Source: Sphingopyxis sp.
GTDB lineage: Bacteria; Pseudomonadota; Alphaproteobacteria; Sphingomonadales; Sphingomonadaceae
Reading direction: 5' to 3'
Length of the DNA: 64,000 nucleotides
Assembly: GCF_016793825.1 (NCBI RefSeq)
Contig: NZ_JAEULM010000002.1
Coordinates: 124,001 to 188,000 of the forward strand
Shown: in pieces, positions 41,047-50,382 of the stretch
Layout: every line of letters starts with the position of its first letter
How positions within the stretch are numbered: the first letter of the stretch is position 1
The notes under the pieces: model-generated
Seen by the model: the letters and a program-made list of their open reading frames with translations, nothing else
What the model was told of the DNA's origin: nothing
Databases searched by the model: none
Translations under genes and position numbers: made by a program

Positions 41047-42747
41047 GTGACCGCGCTTTCTTCCCGCATCATCGCTTTTGCCAACCGCTGGCCAAAGCTC
41101 GTGGCCCTGGCTCTCGGCGCCGTGTCGGCGACGGGGTTCGCGCCGCTGAACCTCTGGCCGCTGACCCTGCTTGCCTTCGCGGGCTGGATGGCGCTTGTCG
41201 CACGAAGCGGCAAGGGCTGGGGCGCGTTCGGAATCGGCTGGGCATTCGGAGTCGGCCATTTCACGATCGGCCTCAATTGGATCGCGACGGCCTTCACCTA
41301 TCAGGCGGCGATGCCGGCGTGGCTCGGCTGGATCGCGGTGCTGCTGCTGTCGCTCTATCTCGCGGTTTATCCGGCGCTTGCGGCGTGGGGGGCGTGGGTA
41401 GTGCGGCACTGGGGCGTGCCGGCGACGCGGCTGACGTCGCCCTCCTATATTCTAGCCTTTGCCGGCCTTTGGATCTTGACCGAATGGCTGCGAAGCTGGG
41501 TCTTCACAGGTTTCGCATGGAACCCGTTAGGCGTGATCGCGATCGGATTGGCCCAGCCCGCCGAGCTGATCGGATCCTATGGGCTGTCCGGCCTCATGAT
41601 CATCGCCTCCGCGATCTACGTGCTGCCCCATTTCGAGCGCGGCCGAGCGCACACGCCGCCCGACCTGTCGGAACGCCAACAACTGCAGATGCAACTCGGG
41701 TTCGGCACGTTGATCGCCGTCACGGTGGCGCTCATGTATTTCCAGCCGCTTCCTGCCGCCGAAAAAAAGCCAGCGCAAGGTACGATCCCCGTCACCGTCG
41801 TCCAGCCCAATGTCGGACAGCAGGACAAGTGGGAAGGCGGCAAGGCCGATGCCAATTTTGCAAAGCTCGCGCGGCTGACCAAACCGAAGGACGGACGGCC
41901 ACGCCTGATCCTGTGGCCCGAGGCCGCCGTGCCGGACTATCTCGAAACCGGGTATCCATCTGTCTATTACGACCGTTCGCCTGCTGAAGCCCGCGCGCGG
42001 CTGGTCGATCTGATGAACCCGTCAGACGTGATGCTGCTCGGCGCTCTAAAGCTCGAATTCGACAAACAAGGGGAAGCGGTCGGTGCACGTAACGCTGTGA
42101 TGACGGTGCACGCGGACGGCTCGCTAGGGCCGCGCTACGACAAGGCGCATCTCGTTCCCTACGGCGAGTATCTACCGATGCGGCCTGTGCTGTCCGCGAT
42201 CGGGCTGTCGCGCCTTGCTCCAGGCGACATCGATTTCTGGCCAGGGCCGGGACCACGGACGCTTGCGGTTCCCGAGGTTCCCGAACCGCCCCTCGCACCC
42301 GACGCGAACGAGATCGAGAAAATTGTGCGCAGGGAAATGCCGTTCGGGCGCCGCGCGCTGAATGTCGGGCTGCAAATCTGTTACGAGATCATCTTTTCGG
42401 GGCAGGTCGTCGATCGCGCGCATCGGCCCGATTTCATCTTCAATCCGTCGAACGATGCCTGGTTCGGCGGCTGGGGGCCCCCGCAGCATCTGGCACAGGC
42501 GCGGCTCCGCGCGATCGAAGAAGGATTGCCCGTGGTCCGCGCGACGCCGACCGGGATCAGCGCGGTGATCGACGCCGACGGGCGCATCCTCGAATCGCTG
42601 CCGATGCACGAGGCGGGGCGTATCGACACGGACCTGCCGCCCGCGCACGCCCCGACGCTGTTCGCGCGATATGGCAACAAGCTGCCGGTCGGATTTGCGC
42701 TGCTGCTGCTCGCGCTCGCCATTGCCTTTCGGCGGCGCGGGCGCTAA
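41047..42747 (+). CDS. lnt: Apolipoprotein N-acyltransferase
   Basis: 566 residues from GTG 41047; the frame is open to GTG 40981, so the start is uncertain. Six or more N-terminal membrane helices, then a periplasmic nitrilase domain with the triad: Glu in LWPEAAVPDYL, Lys in DKAHLVPYGEYLPM and Cys in GLQICYEIIF. N-acylates mature lipoproteins at the inner membrane. Followed at 52 bp by metK. Confidence 0.92.
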   Translation: MTALSSRIIAFANRWPKLVALALGAVSATGFAPLNLWPLTLLAFAGWMALVARSGKGWGAFGIGWAFGVGHFTIGLNWIATAFTYQAAMPAWLGWIAVLLLSLYLAVYPALAAWGAWVVRHWGVPATRLTSPSYILAFAGLWILTEWLRSWVFTGFAWNPLGVIAIGLAQPAELIGSYGLSGLMIIASAIYVLPHFERGRAHTPPDLSERQQLQMQLGFGTLIAVTVALMYFQPLPAAEKKPAQGTIPVTVVQPNVGQQDKWEGGKADANFAKLARLTKPKDGRPRLILWPEAAVPDYLETGYPSVYYDRSPAEARARLVDLMNPSDVMLLGALKLEFDKQGEAVGARNAVMTVHADGSLGPRYDKAHLVPYGEYLPMRPVLSAIGLSRLAPGDIDFWPGPGPRTLAVPEVPEPPLAPDANEIEKIVRREMPFGRRALNVGLQICYEIIFSGQVVDRAHRPDFIFNPSNDAWFGGWGPPQHLAQARLRAIEEGLPVVRATPTGISAVIDADGRILESLPMHEAGRIDTDLPPAHAPTLFARYGNKLPVGFALLLLALAIAFRRRGR

Positions 42748-42759
42748 CAGCACCGCGAC

Positions 42760-42775
42760 ATAAAGCTTCCTTTAT
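42760..42775. promoter_or_regulatory. Inverted repeat ATAAAG-N4-CTTTAT before metK
   Basis: Perfect 6-bp arms with a CTTC centre, 24 bp upstream of metK in the short lnt-metK gap. As DNA it resembles sites I recall for ArsR-family SahR regulators of methionine genes in proteobacteria; as RNA it could be a small hairpin. Not a recognisable SAM riboswitch. Confidence 0.45.
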
Positions 42776-42799
42776 ATCCGATTCCCAAAGAAGGCACCG

Positions 42800-44026
42800 A
42801 TGCGCAACAGCTTCCTTTTCACGTCCGAGAGCGTTTCCGAAGGTCATCCCGACAAGGTCGCCGACCAGATTTCCGATTCGATCGTCGACCTGTTCCTGTC
42901 GAAGGACCCCGAAGCGCGCGTGGCCTGCGAAACGCTGACCACGACCCAGCTTGTCGTGCTGGCCGGTGAAATCCGGTGCAAGGGCGTGTTCGAAAACGGC
43001 GAATGGGCACCGGGCGCCCTCGAGGAAATCGAGGCCGTCGTCCGCAACACCGTTCGCGAAATCGGCTATGAGCAGGACGGTTTCCACTGGGAAACCTTCC
43101 GCTTCGAAAACAACCTCCACGGCCAGTCGGCGCATATCGCGCAGGGCGTCGACGAGAGCGGCGACAAGGACGAAGGCGCCGGCGACCAGGGCATCATGTT
43201 CGGCTATGCGTCGGATGAGACGCCCGACCTGATGCCCGCGACGCTCGACTACAGCCACAAGATTCTGGAGCGCATGGCCGCCGACCGCAAGGCGGGCACC
43301 GCGCCGTTCCTCGAACCCGACACCAAGAGCCAGGTCACGTTGCGTTATGCCAATGAGCGCCCGGTCGAAGCGACCGCGATCGTCGTGTCGACCCAGCACG
43401 CACCGGGGTATTTCTTTCACAACGGCGAAGGCGACGAAGCGAAATATACGGAACTGCGCAAATACGTCCTCGGCGTGATCGCCGACGTGCTGCCTGCCGA
43501 ACTGCTGACCGCTAACACCGTCTATCACATCAATCCGACCGGCCGTTTCGAGATCGGCGGCCCCGACGGCGACGCCGGGCTGACCGGCCGCAAGATCATC
43601 GTCGACACCTATGGCGGCGCCAGCCCGCACGGCGGCGGCGCCTTCAGCGGCAAGGACCCGACCAAGGTCGACCGCTCGGCCGCCTATGTGACGCGCTACC
43701 TCGCCAAGAATATCGTCGCGGCAGGCCTCGCGCGCCGCTGCACGATCCAGCTCTCCTATGCGATCGGCGTTGCCGAACCGCTGTCGATCTATGTCGACCT
43801 GCACGGCACCGGCGCCGAAGGCGTGAGCGAAGCCGCGCTCGAACAGGCGTTGCCGCAGCTTGTCCGACTGACGCCCAAGGGCATCCGCACCCATCTCGGC
43901 CTCAACAAGCCGATCTACAAACAGACCGCCGCCTACGGCCATTTCGGTCGCACCGCCCACGGCGACGCCTTCCCGTGGGAGCGCACCGACCTTGCCGACA
44001 AGCTGAAGGCCCTTGTGAAGGCCTGA
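42800..44026 (+). CDS. metK: S-adenosylmethionine synthetase
   Basis: 408 residues. [20 protein letters not shown] (ATP site), [12 protein letters not shown], and the [20 protein letters not shown]-loop-like motif. Makes SAM from methionine and ATP. Gene order lnt-metK-trmB. Confidence 0.97.
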   Translation: MRNSFLFTSESVSEGHPDKVADQISDSIVDLFLSKDPEARVACETLTTTQLVVLAGEIRCKGVFENGEWAPGALEEIEAVVRNTVREIGYEQDGFHWETFRFENNLHGQSAHIAQGVDESGDKDEGAGDQGIMFGYASDETPDLMPATLDYSHKILERMAADRKAGTAPFLEPDTKSQVTLRYANERPVEATAIVVSTQHAPGYFFHNGEGDEAKYTELRKYVLGVIADVLPAELLTANTVYHINPTGRFEIGGPDGDAGLTGRKIIVDTYGGASPHGGGAFSGKDPTKVDRSAAYVTRYLAKNIVAAGLARRCTIQLSYAIGVAEPLSIYVDLHGTGAEGVSEAALEQALPQLVRLTPKGIRTHLGLNKPIYKQTAAYGHFGRTAHGDAFPWERTDLADKLKALVKA

Positions 44027-44052
44027 ATCGACAGCAGCGTCCATGCTGCTAT

Positions 44053-44081
44053 CCTCCCCCACTCGGACCGGGTGAGGGAGG
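44053..44081. repeat. Imperfect palindrome after metK
   Basis: CCTCCCCCACTCGG, one base, then CCGGGTGAGGGAGG: 12 of 14 positions pair. Same CCTCCC...GGGAGG family as the hairpins at 47960, 63775 and 63844. Its end also supplies the GGGAGG ribosome site of the next gene. Confidence 0.65.
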
Positions 44082-44087
44082 TATCGC

Positions 44088-45023
44088 ATGAGGGGTTGGA
44101 TCGGGATTGTCGTGCTGGCCGGTGCAGGGCTGGCGGGCGGACTGGCGTTTGCCCAGAAGGCCGCGCCGATGACCCGCGCAGAGGCGATCAAGCTTTACGC
44201 CGCCGGTGGCTTCCCGATCAGCGCGGACGGCAAGAGTCCGACCAATCGTTGCGGCAAGCCTGCGAATCCGCGCATCACCTTCGTCGACCTCAACGGCGAC
44301 AAGGTGAAGGACGCGCTCTTTACCGACAGCGACAGCGACACCGGCACCTGTTATGGGTCGGACAAACGCTTCTTCGCCATGGCGGTGAAGGAGAGGGACG
44401 GAAGCTGGCGCGGACTTGGGGGCTGGACGGGCACCGCGCAGGCGACAGGCAGCGACCGCAACGGCTGGCTCACCATCACCTGGACAAGCAACGGCGCGAG
44501 CCGCCCGCTCGCCTATAACGGGGTCAGCTATACGACGGAAATCGCTCCCTCCCCCGCTGCCCCGCCGCCCGCCGCCAAGCCGCCCGCATCCGCTCCGCCG
44601 ACGGCGAGCGCAGCCCGCGACGCCGCGATTTTCCGGGCCGCCGGTTTCCAGCAGACCCGACGCGGCTGGGAAAGCGGCTGCGACGATCCGTCAAGTGGCT
44701 CGGTCTACGAACCCGGCGCGATCGATCAGGTGAAAGACCTGAATGGCGACGGCCGTCCCGAGGCCGTCGTCACCGAGGGCGGCAGCCTGTGCTATGGCAA
44801 TACGGGTACGGCCTTCAGCCTGGTCAGCCAGCAAGCAGACGGCAGTTGGAAGCTGGTTTACGAAAGCATCGGCATTCCGGAATTCCTCGCCACGAAGGGC
44901 GTCGGCGGCTGGCCCGACATCTCGGTCGGCGGGCCGGGTTTCTGTTTCCCGGTGCTGCGCTGGAACGGCCGTGCCTATGTCCGCCACCGCATGGAGTATG
45001 AAGGCAAGCCCTGCAAAGGATAG
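44088..45023 (+). CDS. Secreted protein with two FG-GAP-like repeats
   Basis: 311 residues: signal peptide (LAGAGLAGGLAFAQ), an N-terminal repeat with DLNGDKVKDALFTD, a proline/alanine-rich linker (around residues 150-180), then a second copy with DLNGDGRPEAVVTE. DxNGDxxxD loops are calcium-binding features of beta-propeller (VCBS/FG-GAP) proteins. Each half also carries a GTCYG/LCYGN-type segment. The two halves look like an internal duplication. Function unknown; periplasmic or extracellular. Confidence 0.72.
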   Translation: MRGWIGIVVLAGAGLAGGLAFAQKAAPMTRAEAIKLYAAGGFPISADGKSPTNRCGKPANPRITFVDLNGDKVKDALFTDSDSDTGTCYGSDKRFFAMAVKERDGSWRGLGGWTGTAQATGSDRNGWLTITWTSNGASRPLAYNGVSYTTEIAPSPAAPPPAAKPPASAPPTASAARDAAIFRAAGFQQTRRGWESGCDDPSSGSVYEPGAIDQVKDLNGDGRPEAVVTEGGSLCYGNTGTAFSLVSQQADGSWKLVYESIGIPEFLATKGVGGWPDISVGGPGFCFPVLRWNGRAYVRHRMEYEGKPCKG

Positions 45024-45065
45024 GCAAGGCTTGCCGGGCCCCCCGCGACTCCCTAAGCGCGCCGC

Positions 45066-45797
45066 ATGACTGCGTATAAATCCGGCGATCCGACGACCCT
45101 CAACCGGCTCTATGGCCGCGCGCAAGGAAGGCCCCTGCGTGCGGGTCAGCAGGAACTGGTCGACACTCTGCTCCCCCAGATCGCGGTCCCGGCCGAAGGC
45201 GAGGTCACAGCGACGCGCCTGTTCGGCTATGACCGGCCGCTGCATTTCGAGATCGGGTTTGGCGGCGGCGAACATATGGCAGGGCGCGCCGACATGTTGC
45301 CCGACCATGGCTTCATCGGCGCCGAACCCTTCGTCAACGGCGTCGCGCAGGCGCTCGTCCACGTCTCGGGCGACCCCCATCTCGAAGGCCAGGGGCGCGC
45401 CCACGCCCCGCTCGGCAATGTCCGTATCCATCATGGCGACGCGCTCGAGGTGTTGCGGCGCGTTCCCGACGCCGCGCTTTCCTTCGCTTATCTGCTTCAC
45501 CCCGACCCCTGGCCCAAGGCGCGCCACGCCAAGCGCCGGATGATGAACGACGGTCCGGTCGACCTGATCGCGGCAAAGCTGAAACCCGGCGGCGAATTCC
45601 GGTTCGGGACCGACCATCCGGTCTATCTTGCGCATGCGCTGATGATCATGCGCCGTCACCGCCACCAGTTCGAGTGGCTGGCAAGGGACGCGCAGGATTT
45701 CCTCGTTCGCCCCGGCGGCTGGCCCGAGACGCGCTACGAAGCCAAGGCGCGCGCGCAGGGTCACGAAGTCTGGTATTTCCGCTATCGCCGACGCTGA
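45066..45797 (+). CDS. trmB: tRNA (guanine-N7)-methyltransferase
   Basis: 243 residues: SAM site HFEIGFGGGEHMAGRA, HGDALEVL, LLHPDPWPKARHAKRRM (family signature) and the C-terminal TRYEAKARAQGHEV. Methylates G46 of tRNA. Usual neighbour of metK in this group. Confidence 0.95.
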   Translation: MTAYKSGDPTTLNRLYGRAQGRPLRAGQQELVDTLLPQIAVPAEGEVTATRLFGYDRPLHFEIGFGGGEHMAGRADMLPDHGFIGAEPFVNGVAQALVHVSGDPHLEGQGRAHAPLGNVRIHHGDALEVLRRVPDAALSFAYLLHPDPWPKARHAKRRMMNDGPVDLIAAKLKPGGEFRFGTDHPVYLAHALMIMRRHRHQFEWLARDAQDFLVRPGGWPETRYEAKARAQGHEVWYFRYRRR

Positions 45798-45804
45798 ACG
45801 CCCC

Positions 45805-45847
45805 ATCGCTTGCGAGCGATTTGCCTAAACTGTATTGCTTGTATAAT
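45805..45847 (+). promoter_or_regulatory. trmB 3' hairpin and TATAAT element before the PBP gene
   Basis: ATCGCT-TGCG-AGCGAT (45805-45820) is a perfect short stem after trmB. TTGCCT (45821-45826), 15 bp, TATAAT (45842-45847) form a promoter-like pair. The -10 is only five bases before the ATG at 45853, so that message would be nearly leaderless or translated from ATG 45862. Confidence 0.45.
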
Positions 45848-45852
45848 ACGGG

Positions 45853-47904
45853 ATGACGAGCATGTTTCCATTCCGCAAGAAGCCCGCGCCCGTTCCGCCA
45901 CCCCCCGCCGATCCGCGCGGGGCGACCCTTGCCGATGACGGCGCGGCTTTGCCTCCGGCGACGCTTGTTCCCGAGACGCGGCGGCGCAAATGGACGCGGC
46001 GCCTTTCGCGCGGCTTCGCGATCGTCTCGGTGGCCTTCATCCTGCTCGTCGGCTGGCTCGCGCTGACCGCTCCGCTTTCCAAATCGCTCGAACCGATCGC
46101 CCCGCCAGAGGTCACGCTGCTGGCGTCCGACGGCACGCCGATCGCGCGGATGGGCGCGATCGTCGACAAGCCGGTGCAGGTGAAAACGCTTCCAAAGCAT
46201 GTGACCGGCGCTTTCCTGGCGATCGAGGATCGACGCTTCTACACCCATTGGGGCGTCGATCCGCGCAGCATCGCACGCGCGGTGTGGGCCAATGTGTCGG
46301 GCGGCCGGCCGCAGGGTGGCAGCACGATCACCCAGCAGCTCGCCAAATTCACGTTCCTGACGCCCAAGCGCACACTGGGACGCAAGGCGCGCGAAGCGAT
46401 GATCGCCTTCTGGCTGGAGGCCTGGCTGACGAAGGACGAGATTCTCGAACGCTATCTGTCGAATGCCTATTTTGGTGACAACACCTATGGGCTCAGGGCC
46501 GCGTCGCTCCATTATTTCTCGCGCCAGCCCGAAAAGCTGACGCCGTCGCAGGCGGCGATGCTCGCGGGGTTGGTGCAGGCACCCTCGCGCCTGGCGCCGA
46601 CCAAAAACCCCGGTCTTGCGGCCAAGCGGATGCGGCTGGTCGTCGATGCGATGATCGACACCGGCTATCTGACCGAAGCCGAAGCGAAGAAGATCCGTCC
46701 ACCGCGCATCGACGTCCGGTCGCGCAACGACCTGCCCACGGGGACCTACTTCGCCGACTGGGCGCTTCCCGAGGCGCGAAAGCTCAGCGATGTCGGCTAT
46801 TCGCGGCAAACGATCCGCACGACCCTCGACGCCCGGCTACAGGGGATCGCGCGCCGCATTACCGCGCGCTCCGGCGTCGGCACGGCGCAGGTTGCGCTGG
46901 TCGCGATGCGCCCGAACGGCGAGGTGGTCGCGATGGTCGGCGGCCGCGACTATGCCGCCTCCCCCTTCAACCGCGTCACGCAGGCGCGCCGCCAGCCGGG
47001 TTCGACGTTCAAGCTGTTCGTCTATCTTGCCGCACTGAAAGACGGGTGGAAGCCGGCCGACACGATCGCCAACACCCCGATCGCGACAGGATCGTACCAG
47101 CCAAAGAACGCCGGCGGCGCCTATTCGGACACGATCAGCCTCGAAGACGCCTTCGCCTCGTCCAGCAATGTCGCCGCGGTACGGCTGCTGCGCGAAGTCG
47201 GTGACGACAAGGTGATCCGCATGGCGCGCGATCTCGGCGTGAAGTCGCCGCTGGCGCGCGGCGACCCCAGCCTCGCGCTCGGCACATCGAGCATGACCCT
47301 GCTCGAACTCACCGCCGCCTACGCCGCGGTCGCGGCAAACGCCTACCCGGTCGTTCCGCACGCCTTCAAGGAAGAGGAAGATGGCTGGCTTGCAAATCTC
47401 TTCTTCGGTCCCGACCATTTCGGATCGCGTGTGCATGGCGATATCGAACAATTGCTGCGCGCGGCGGTGAATCGCGGCACCGGGCGGGCCGCACGGTTGC
47501 CGCAGGCCAATTTCGGCAAGACGGGTACCAGCCAGGACAGTCGCGATGCGCTGTTCATCGGCTACGCCAACGGCCTCGTCGTCGGAATCTGGGTCGGTAA
47601 CGACGATAATTCGCCGCTGCGCGGCATCGTCGGGGGCGGGCTTCCGGCGCGTATATGGCGCGACTTCATGGTCCAGGCGAGCGGCAAGCCGATCCCCGCC
47701 AAGGCACCTCCACCGCGCGCGACCGATCCCGGCGGTCCGGTCCAGCCGCTCGACATTCCCGACGTTCCGGCAATCCCGGTCGCCGACAAGACGAGTATCG
47801 AGGTGAAGGACGGCAATGCCGTGATCAGCACCGAAATCGGCGGCACGCGCGTCGACCTGCGCCTGCCGGTCGGGGATCGGCCGGCCGAGACGACACCACC
47901 TTAG
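45853..47904 (+). CDS. Class A penicillin-binding protein (PBP1-type)
   Basis: 683 residues. Proline-rich cytoplasmic tail, membrane anchor at about 54-74, GT51 transglycosylase domain (AIEDRRFYTHWGVDPR with the catalytic Glu, QGGSTITQQLAK, then SNAYFG), and transpeptidase domain with SXXK (PGSTFKLF), SSN and KTGTSQD. Polymerises and cross-links peptidoglycan in the periplasm. The C-terminal tail is proline-rich. ATG at 45862 is an alternative start. Confidence 0.93.
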   Translation: MTSMFPFRKKPAPVPPPPADPRGATLADDGAALPPATLVPETRRRKWTRRLSRGFAIVSVAFILLVGWLALTAPLSKSLEPIAPPEVTLLASDGTPIARMGAIVDKPVQVKTLPKHVTGAFLAIEDRRFYTHWGVDPRSIARAVWANVSGGRPQGGSTITQQLAKFTFLTPKRTLGRKAREAMIAFWLEAWLTKDEILERYLSNAYFGDNTYGLRAASLHYFSRQPEKLTPSQAAMLAGLVQAPSRLAPTKNPGLAAKRMRLVVDAMIDTGYLTEAEAKKIRPPRIDVRSRNDLPTGTYFADWALPEARKLSDVGYSRQTIRTTLDARLQGIARRITARSGVGTAQVALVAMRPNGEVVAMVGGRDYAASPFNRVTQARRQPGSTFKLFVYLAALKDGWKPADTIANTPIATGSYQPKNAGGAYSDTISLEDAFASSSNVAAVRLLREVGDDKVIRMARDLGVKSPLARGDPSLALGTSSMTLLELTAAYAAVAANAYPVVPHAFKEEEDGWLANLFFGPDHFGSRVHGDIEQLLRAAVNRGTGRAARLPQANFGKTGTSQDSRDALFIGYANGLVVGIWVGNDDNSPLRGIVGGGLPARIWRDFMVQASGKPIPAKAPPPRATDPGGPVQPLDIPDVPAIPVADKTSIEVKDGNAVISTEIGGTRVDLRLPVGDRPAETTPP

Positions 47905-47959
47905 GGTAAAAGCGGTATTAGGGGTTGTGCGTTGCCGTTCGAGAAATGCGCTATTCCCC

Positions 47960-47979
47960 CCCTCCCGCAGACGGGAGGG
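47960..47979. repeat. Palindromic hairpin CCCTCCCG-N4-CGGGAGGG
   Basis: Perfect 8-bp stem with loop CAGA in the 240-bp gap after the PBP gene. Same family as 44053, 63775 and 63844. The rest of the gap has no supported gene; another small stem, CCCC-N7-GGGG, is near 48083. Confidence 0.7.
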
Positions 47980-48146
47980 AAGAAGAATGGCCGCTTCCAG
48001 TTCAAAACCGGAAATTCGTCGCTCGGGACGCCCACCGCCCCGCGGCACCAAACAAAATGGGGCAGCCTCGTTAGGAGTGCCGCCCCAGTTGGTGGGGTCC
48101 GTCGGGAGAGGGAGAGGACGGACCGGAGATTGGTGTCTAATCTGAC

Positions 48147-48482
48147 TTAGCGCAATGCCATCTTGCTGTCGGTTGCGACTTCGTCGACACCGGCAAGCTT
48201 CAGGGCAGCACGGAACTGCTTGGCGGCGGCGCGTTCGTTGCCCGCTTCGCACAGCTTCTTGCCGGTCGAGACGAAGCGCTTTGCATTGACCTGCTTGGCA
48301 CCGTCGACGCCGTTGGCGGCGACATAGGCCTGTTCGGCGAGCGTCGAACAGCGATAGTCGCTGCTGTCCTGCGCATAAGCCGGCGAGGTCGTCGCGGTGA
48401 GGCCGGTGAAGGCGAGAGCCGAAGCCGCGACGATCGCGAAGGCTGCGGGGAAGCGGCGGAAAGAGGAGAGCTGAGTGGCCAT
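48147..48482 (-). CDS. Small secreted protein with TPR-like C-terminus
   Basis: 111 residues with a clear signal peptide (AIVAASALAFTGLTATTSPAYA). The mature part (SSDYRCSTLAEQAYVAANG, KLCEAGNERAAAKQFRAALK) has two Cys and a helix pair like one tetratricopeptide repeat. Function unknown. Divergent from the LysR gene; ATG at 48482 has GGAGAGG before it on the reverse strand. Confidence 0.72.
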   Translation of the reverse strand: MATQLSSFRRFPAAFAIVAASALAFTGLTATTSPAYAQDSSDYRCSTLAEQAYVAANGVDGAKQVNAKRFVSTGKKLCEAGNERAAAKQFRAALKLAGVDEVATDSKMALR

Positions 48483-48565
48483 GGGAGAGGTTCCTTTCGT
48501 TTCGTTGTGCAACCTTTTTAGTCGCGCTTGCGCCCTTATATAATCCTCTATAATCTGCAAGTGCT

Positions 48566-49492
48566 TTGAAGCAGGATTTAACAATCCCCCATGGGGCGCT
48601 CGACGGGATCGAAGCTTTCCTCCGTGTCGCGGAAAGGCGCAGCTTTTCCGCCGCTGCGGCCGACCTCGGCGTCTCGCCCTCGGCGATCAGCCAGACCGTG
48701 AAAGCGCTCGAGGCGCGCATCGGTGCGCCACTGTTCATGCGCACGACGCGCAGCGTGGGCCTGACGCAGGCCGGCGAAATGTTCCTCGAACGCGCCGCGC
48801 CCGCCTATTCGGGGCTCGCCGATGCCTATGAGGCGGCGCGCAACCTTGGCAACCGGCCGGCCGGGCGTCTGCGCATCAATTTGATGCGCGGCGCCGTCCA
48901 GCCGCTGTTCGAACCGATCATTGCGGGCTTTTGCGAAGCCTACCCCGAAATCGAGCTGGAGATTTATGCCGACGACGCTTTGTCGGACCTCAGCGCCGGC
49001 GGCTTCGACGCCGGGGTGCGGATGGGCGAATCGCTCGACGCCGACGTTATCGCGGTTCGCCTGACCGGGCCTTTCCGCTTCGTCGTTGCCGCAACGCCGG
49101 CCTATTTCGAAAAATATGGTCGCCCCGAAACGCCCGAGGACCTGCGGCACCATCGCTGTGTGCGCTTTCGCCTGGCGTCGGGCGGGCTGATGCCCTGGAC
49201 GTTCGAAAAGGGGAACCGCGAATTCGACGTCGCGGTGAGCGGCCCGGTGATCGTCAACGACTGGATCGCCGCGACGGTCGCGATGCGCAGCGGCATCGCG
49301 ATGATCATGACTGCCGAACCCGTCGCGAAGGCGATGGTCGAATCCGGCGACGTCGAACTGGTTCTGACCGATTATGCGGGTTCGACCTCGGGCCTCTTCC
49401 TCTATTACCCCAGCCGCAAGCAGGTGATGCCCAAATTGCGTGCGTTCATCGACTATGTCCGCGAATTTCTGCCCGATAATGTAACGGGATAA
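48566..49492 (+). CDS. LysR-family transcriptional regulator
   Basis: 308 residues. N-terminal helix-turn-helix RRSFSAAAADLGVSPSAISQ, EARIGAPLFMRTTRSVGLTQAG, then a LysR substrate-binding domain (VRMGESLDADVIAVRL). This variant resembles regulators next to oxidoreductases. Start is TTG at 48566; no ATG or GTG fits in frame. It is 114 bp upstream of the TSUP exporter gene on the same strand and divergent from the small secreted protein. Confidence 0.87.
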   Translation: MKQDLTIPHGALDGIEAFLRVAERRSFSAAAADLGVSPSAISQTVKALEARIGAPLFMRTTRSVGLTQAGEMFLERAAPAYSGLADAYEAARNLGNRPAGRLRINLMRGAVQPLFEPIIAGFCEAYPEIELEIYADDALSDLSAGGFDAGVRMGESLDADVIAVRLTGPFRFVVAATPAYFEKYGRPETPEDLRHHRCVRFRLASGGLMPWTFEKGNREFDVAVSGPVIVNDWIAATVAMRSGIAMIMTAEPVAKAMVESGDVELVLTDYAGSTSGLFLYYPSRKQVMPKLRAFIDYVREFLPDNVTG

Positions 49493-49606
49493 GGGAACCC
49501 TTTGAGCGCAGAAACAATTCCCTTTCCAGCCAGCAGAAAAATTGCGGTGGCACTTTCGGCAAAAAGGCGGCAGCCCGTTCTCAATTAAAACGCTTGGGAT
49601 GTAGAT

Positions 49607-50377
49607 ATGTTCGATCTGGCGGCTTTGGACCCCTCTTCGCTTTTACCCTTCATCCTGATCGGCTTTGCGGCCCAGCTCGTCGACGGCGCGCTTGGAATGG
49701 CGTTCGGTGTGATTTGCAACACGCTCCTCGTCGCGGTGATGGGAGTGCCGCCTGCCCAGGCCTCGGCGCGCATCCATGTGGTCGAGGTGTTCACGACCGC
49801 GGTGTCGGGGATCAGTCACCTGATCCATCGCAACATCGAATGGCCGCTGTTCTGGAAGCTACTCATTCCCGGCATGGTCGGCGGCGTCCTCGGCGCCTAT
49901 GTGCTGACGTCGCTCCATTCGGAAGTCGTGAAGCCCTTCGTCCTGGCTTATCTGGTGGCCATCGGCATCTGGCTGCTCCTGCGCGGCCTGCTGTATCCGC
50001 CCAAGGTGCAGAAACCGACCGTCATCGCCCCGCTCGGACTCATCGGCGGCTTCCTCGACGCCGCGGGCGGCGGCGGCTGGGGGCCTGTGGTAACGTCGAA
50101 CCTGCTCGTTCAGGGGGCAGAGCCGCGCAAGGTCGTCGGCACGGTGAACAGCGTCGAATTCTTCCTGACCCTGACGGTTTCGGCGACCTTCATCTATCAT
50201 CTGGGACTGGCCCAGATCGCGGGCGCCACATTGGGCCTGCTGATCGGCGGCGTCCTCGCCGCACCGCTCGGCGCGATCATGGCAAAGCGTTTCTCGGTCA
50301 AACTGATGCTGACGCTGGTCGGCGTCGTCCTGACGGCAACCAGCGCCTTCGGCCTGTATCGCGCCTTGTTTGCCTGA
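49607..50377 (+). CDS. TSUP (TauE/SafE) family membrane transporter
   Basis: 256 residues, about seven to eight membrane helices, with the duplicated TSUP signatures GFAAQLVDGALGMAFGV and GLIGGFLDAAGGGGWGPV. The family exports or imports sulfite, sulfonates or related anions. Substrate not predictable. Convergent with the hypothetical gene at 50383. Confidence 0.87.
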   Translation: MFDLAALDPSSLLPFILIGFAAQLVDGALGMAFGVICNTLLVAVMGVPPAQASARIHVVEVFTTAVSGISHLIHRNIEWPLFWKLLIPGMVGGVLGAYVLTSLHSEVVKPFVLAYLVAIGIWLLLRGLLYPPKVQKPTVIAPLGLIGGFLDAAGGGGWGPVVTSNLLVQGAEPRKVVGTVNSVEFFLTLTVSATFIYHLGLAQIAGATLGLLIGGVLAAPLGAIMAKRFSVKLMLTLVGVVLTATSAFGLYRALFA

Positions 50378-50382
50378 CCGGC

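Noticed and set aside
42748-42799. Possible SAM riboswitch before metK
   Set aside because: The gap is only 52 bp and shows one short inverted repeat, not any SAM-riboswitch architecture I know.
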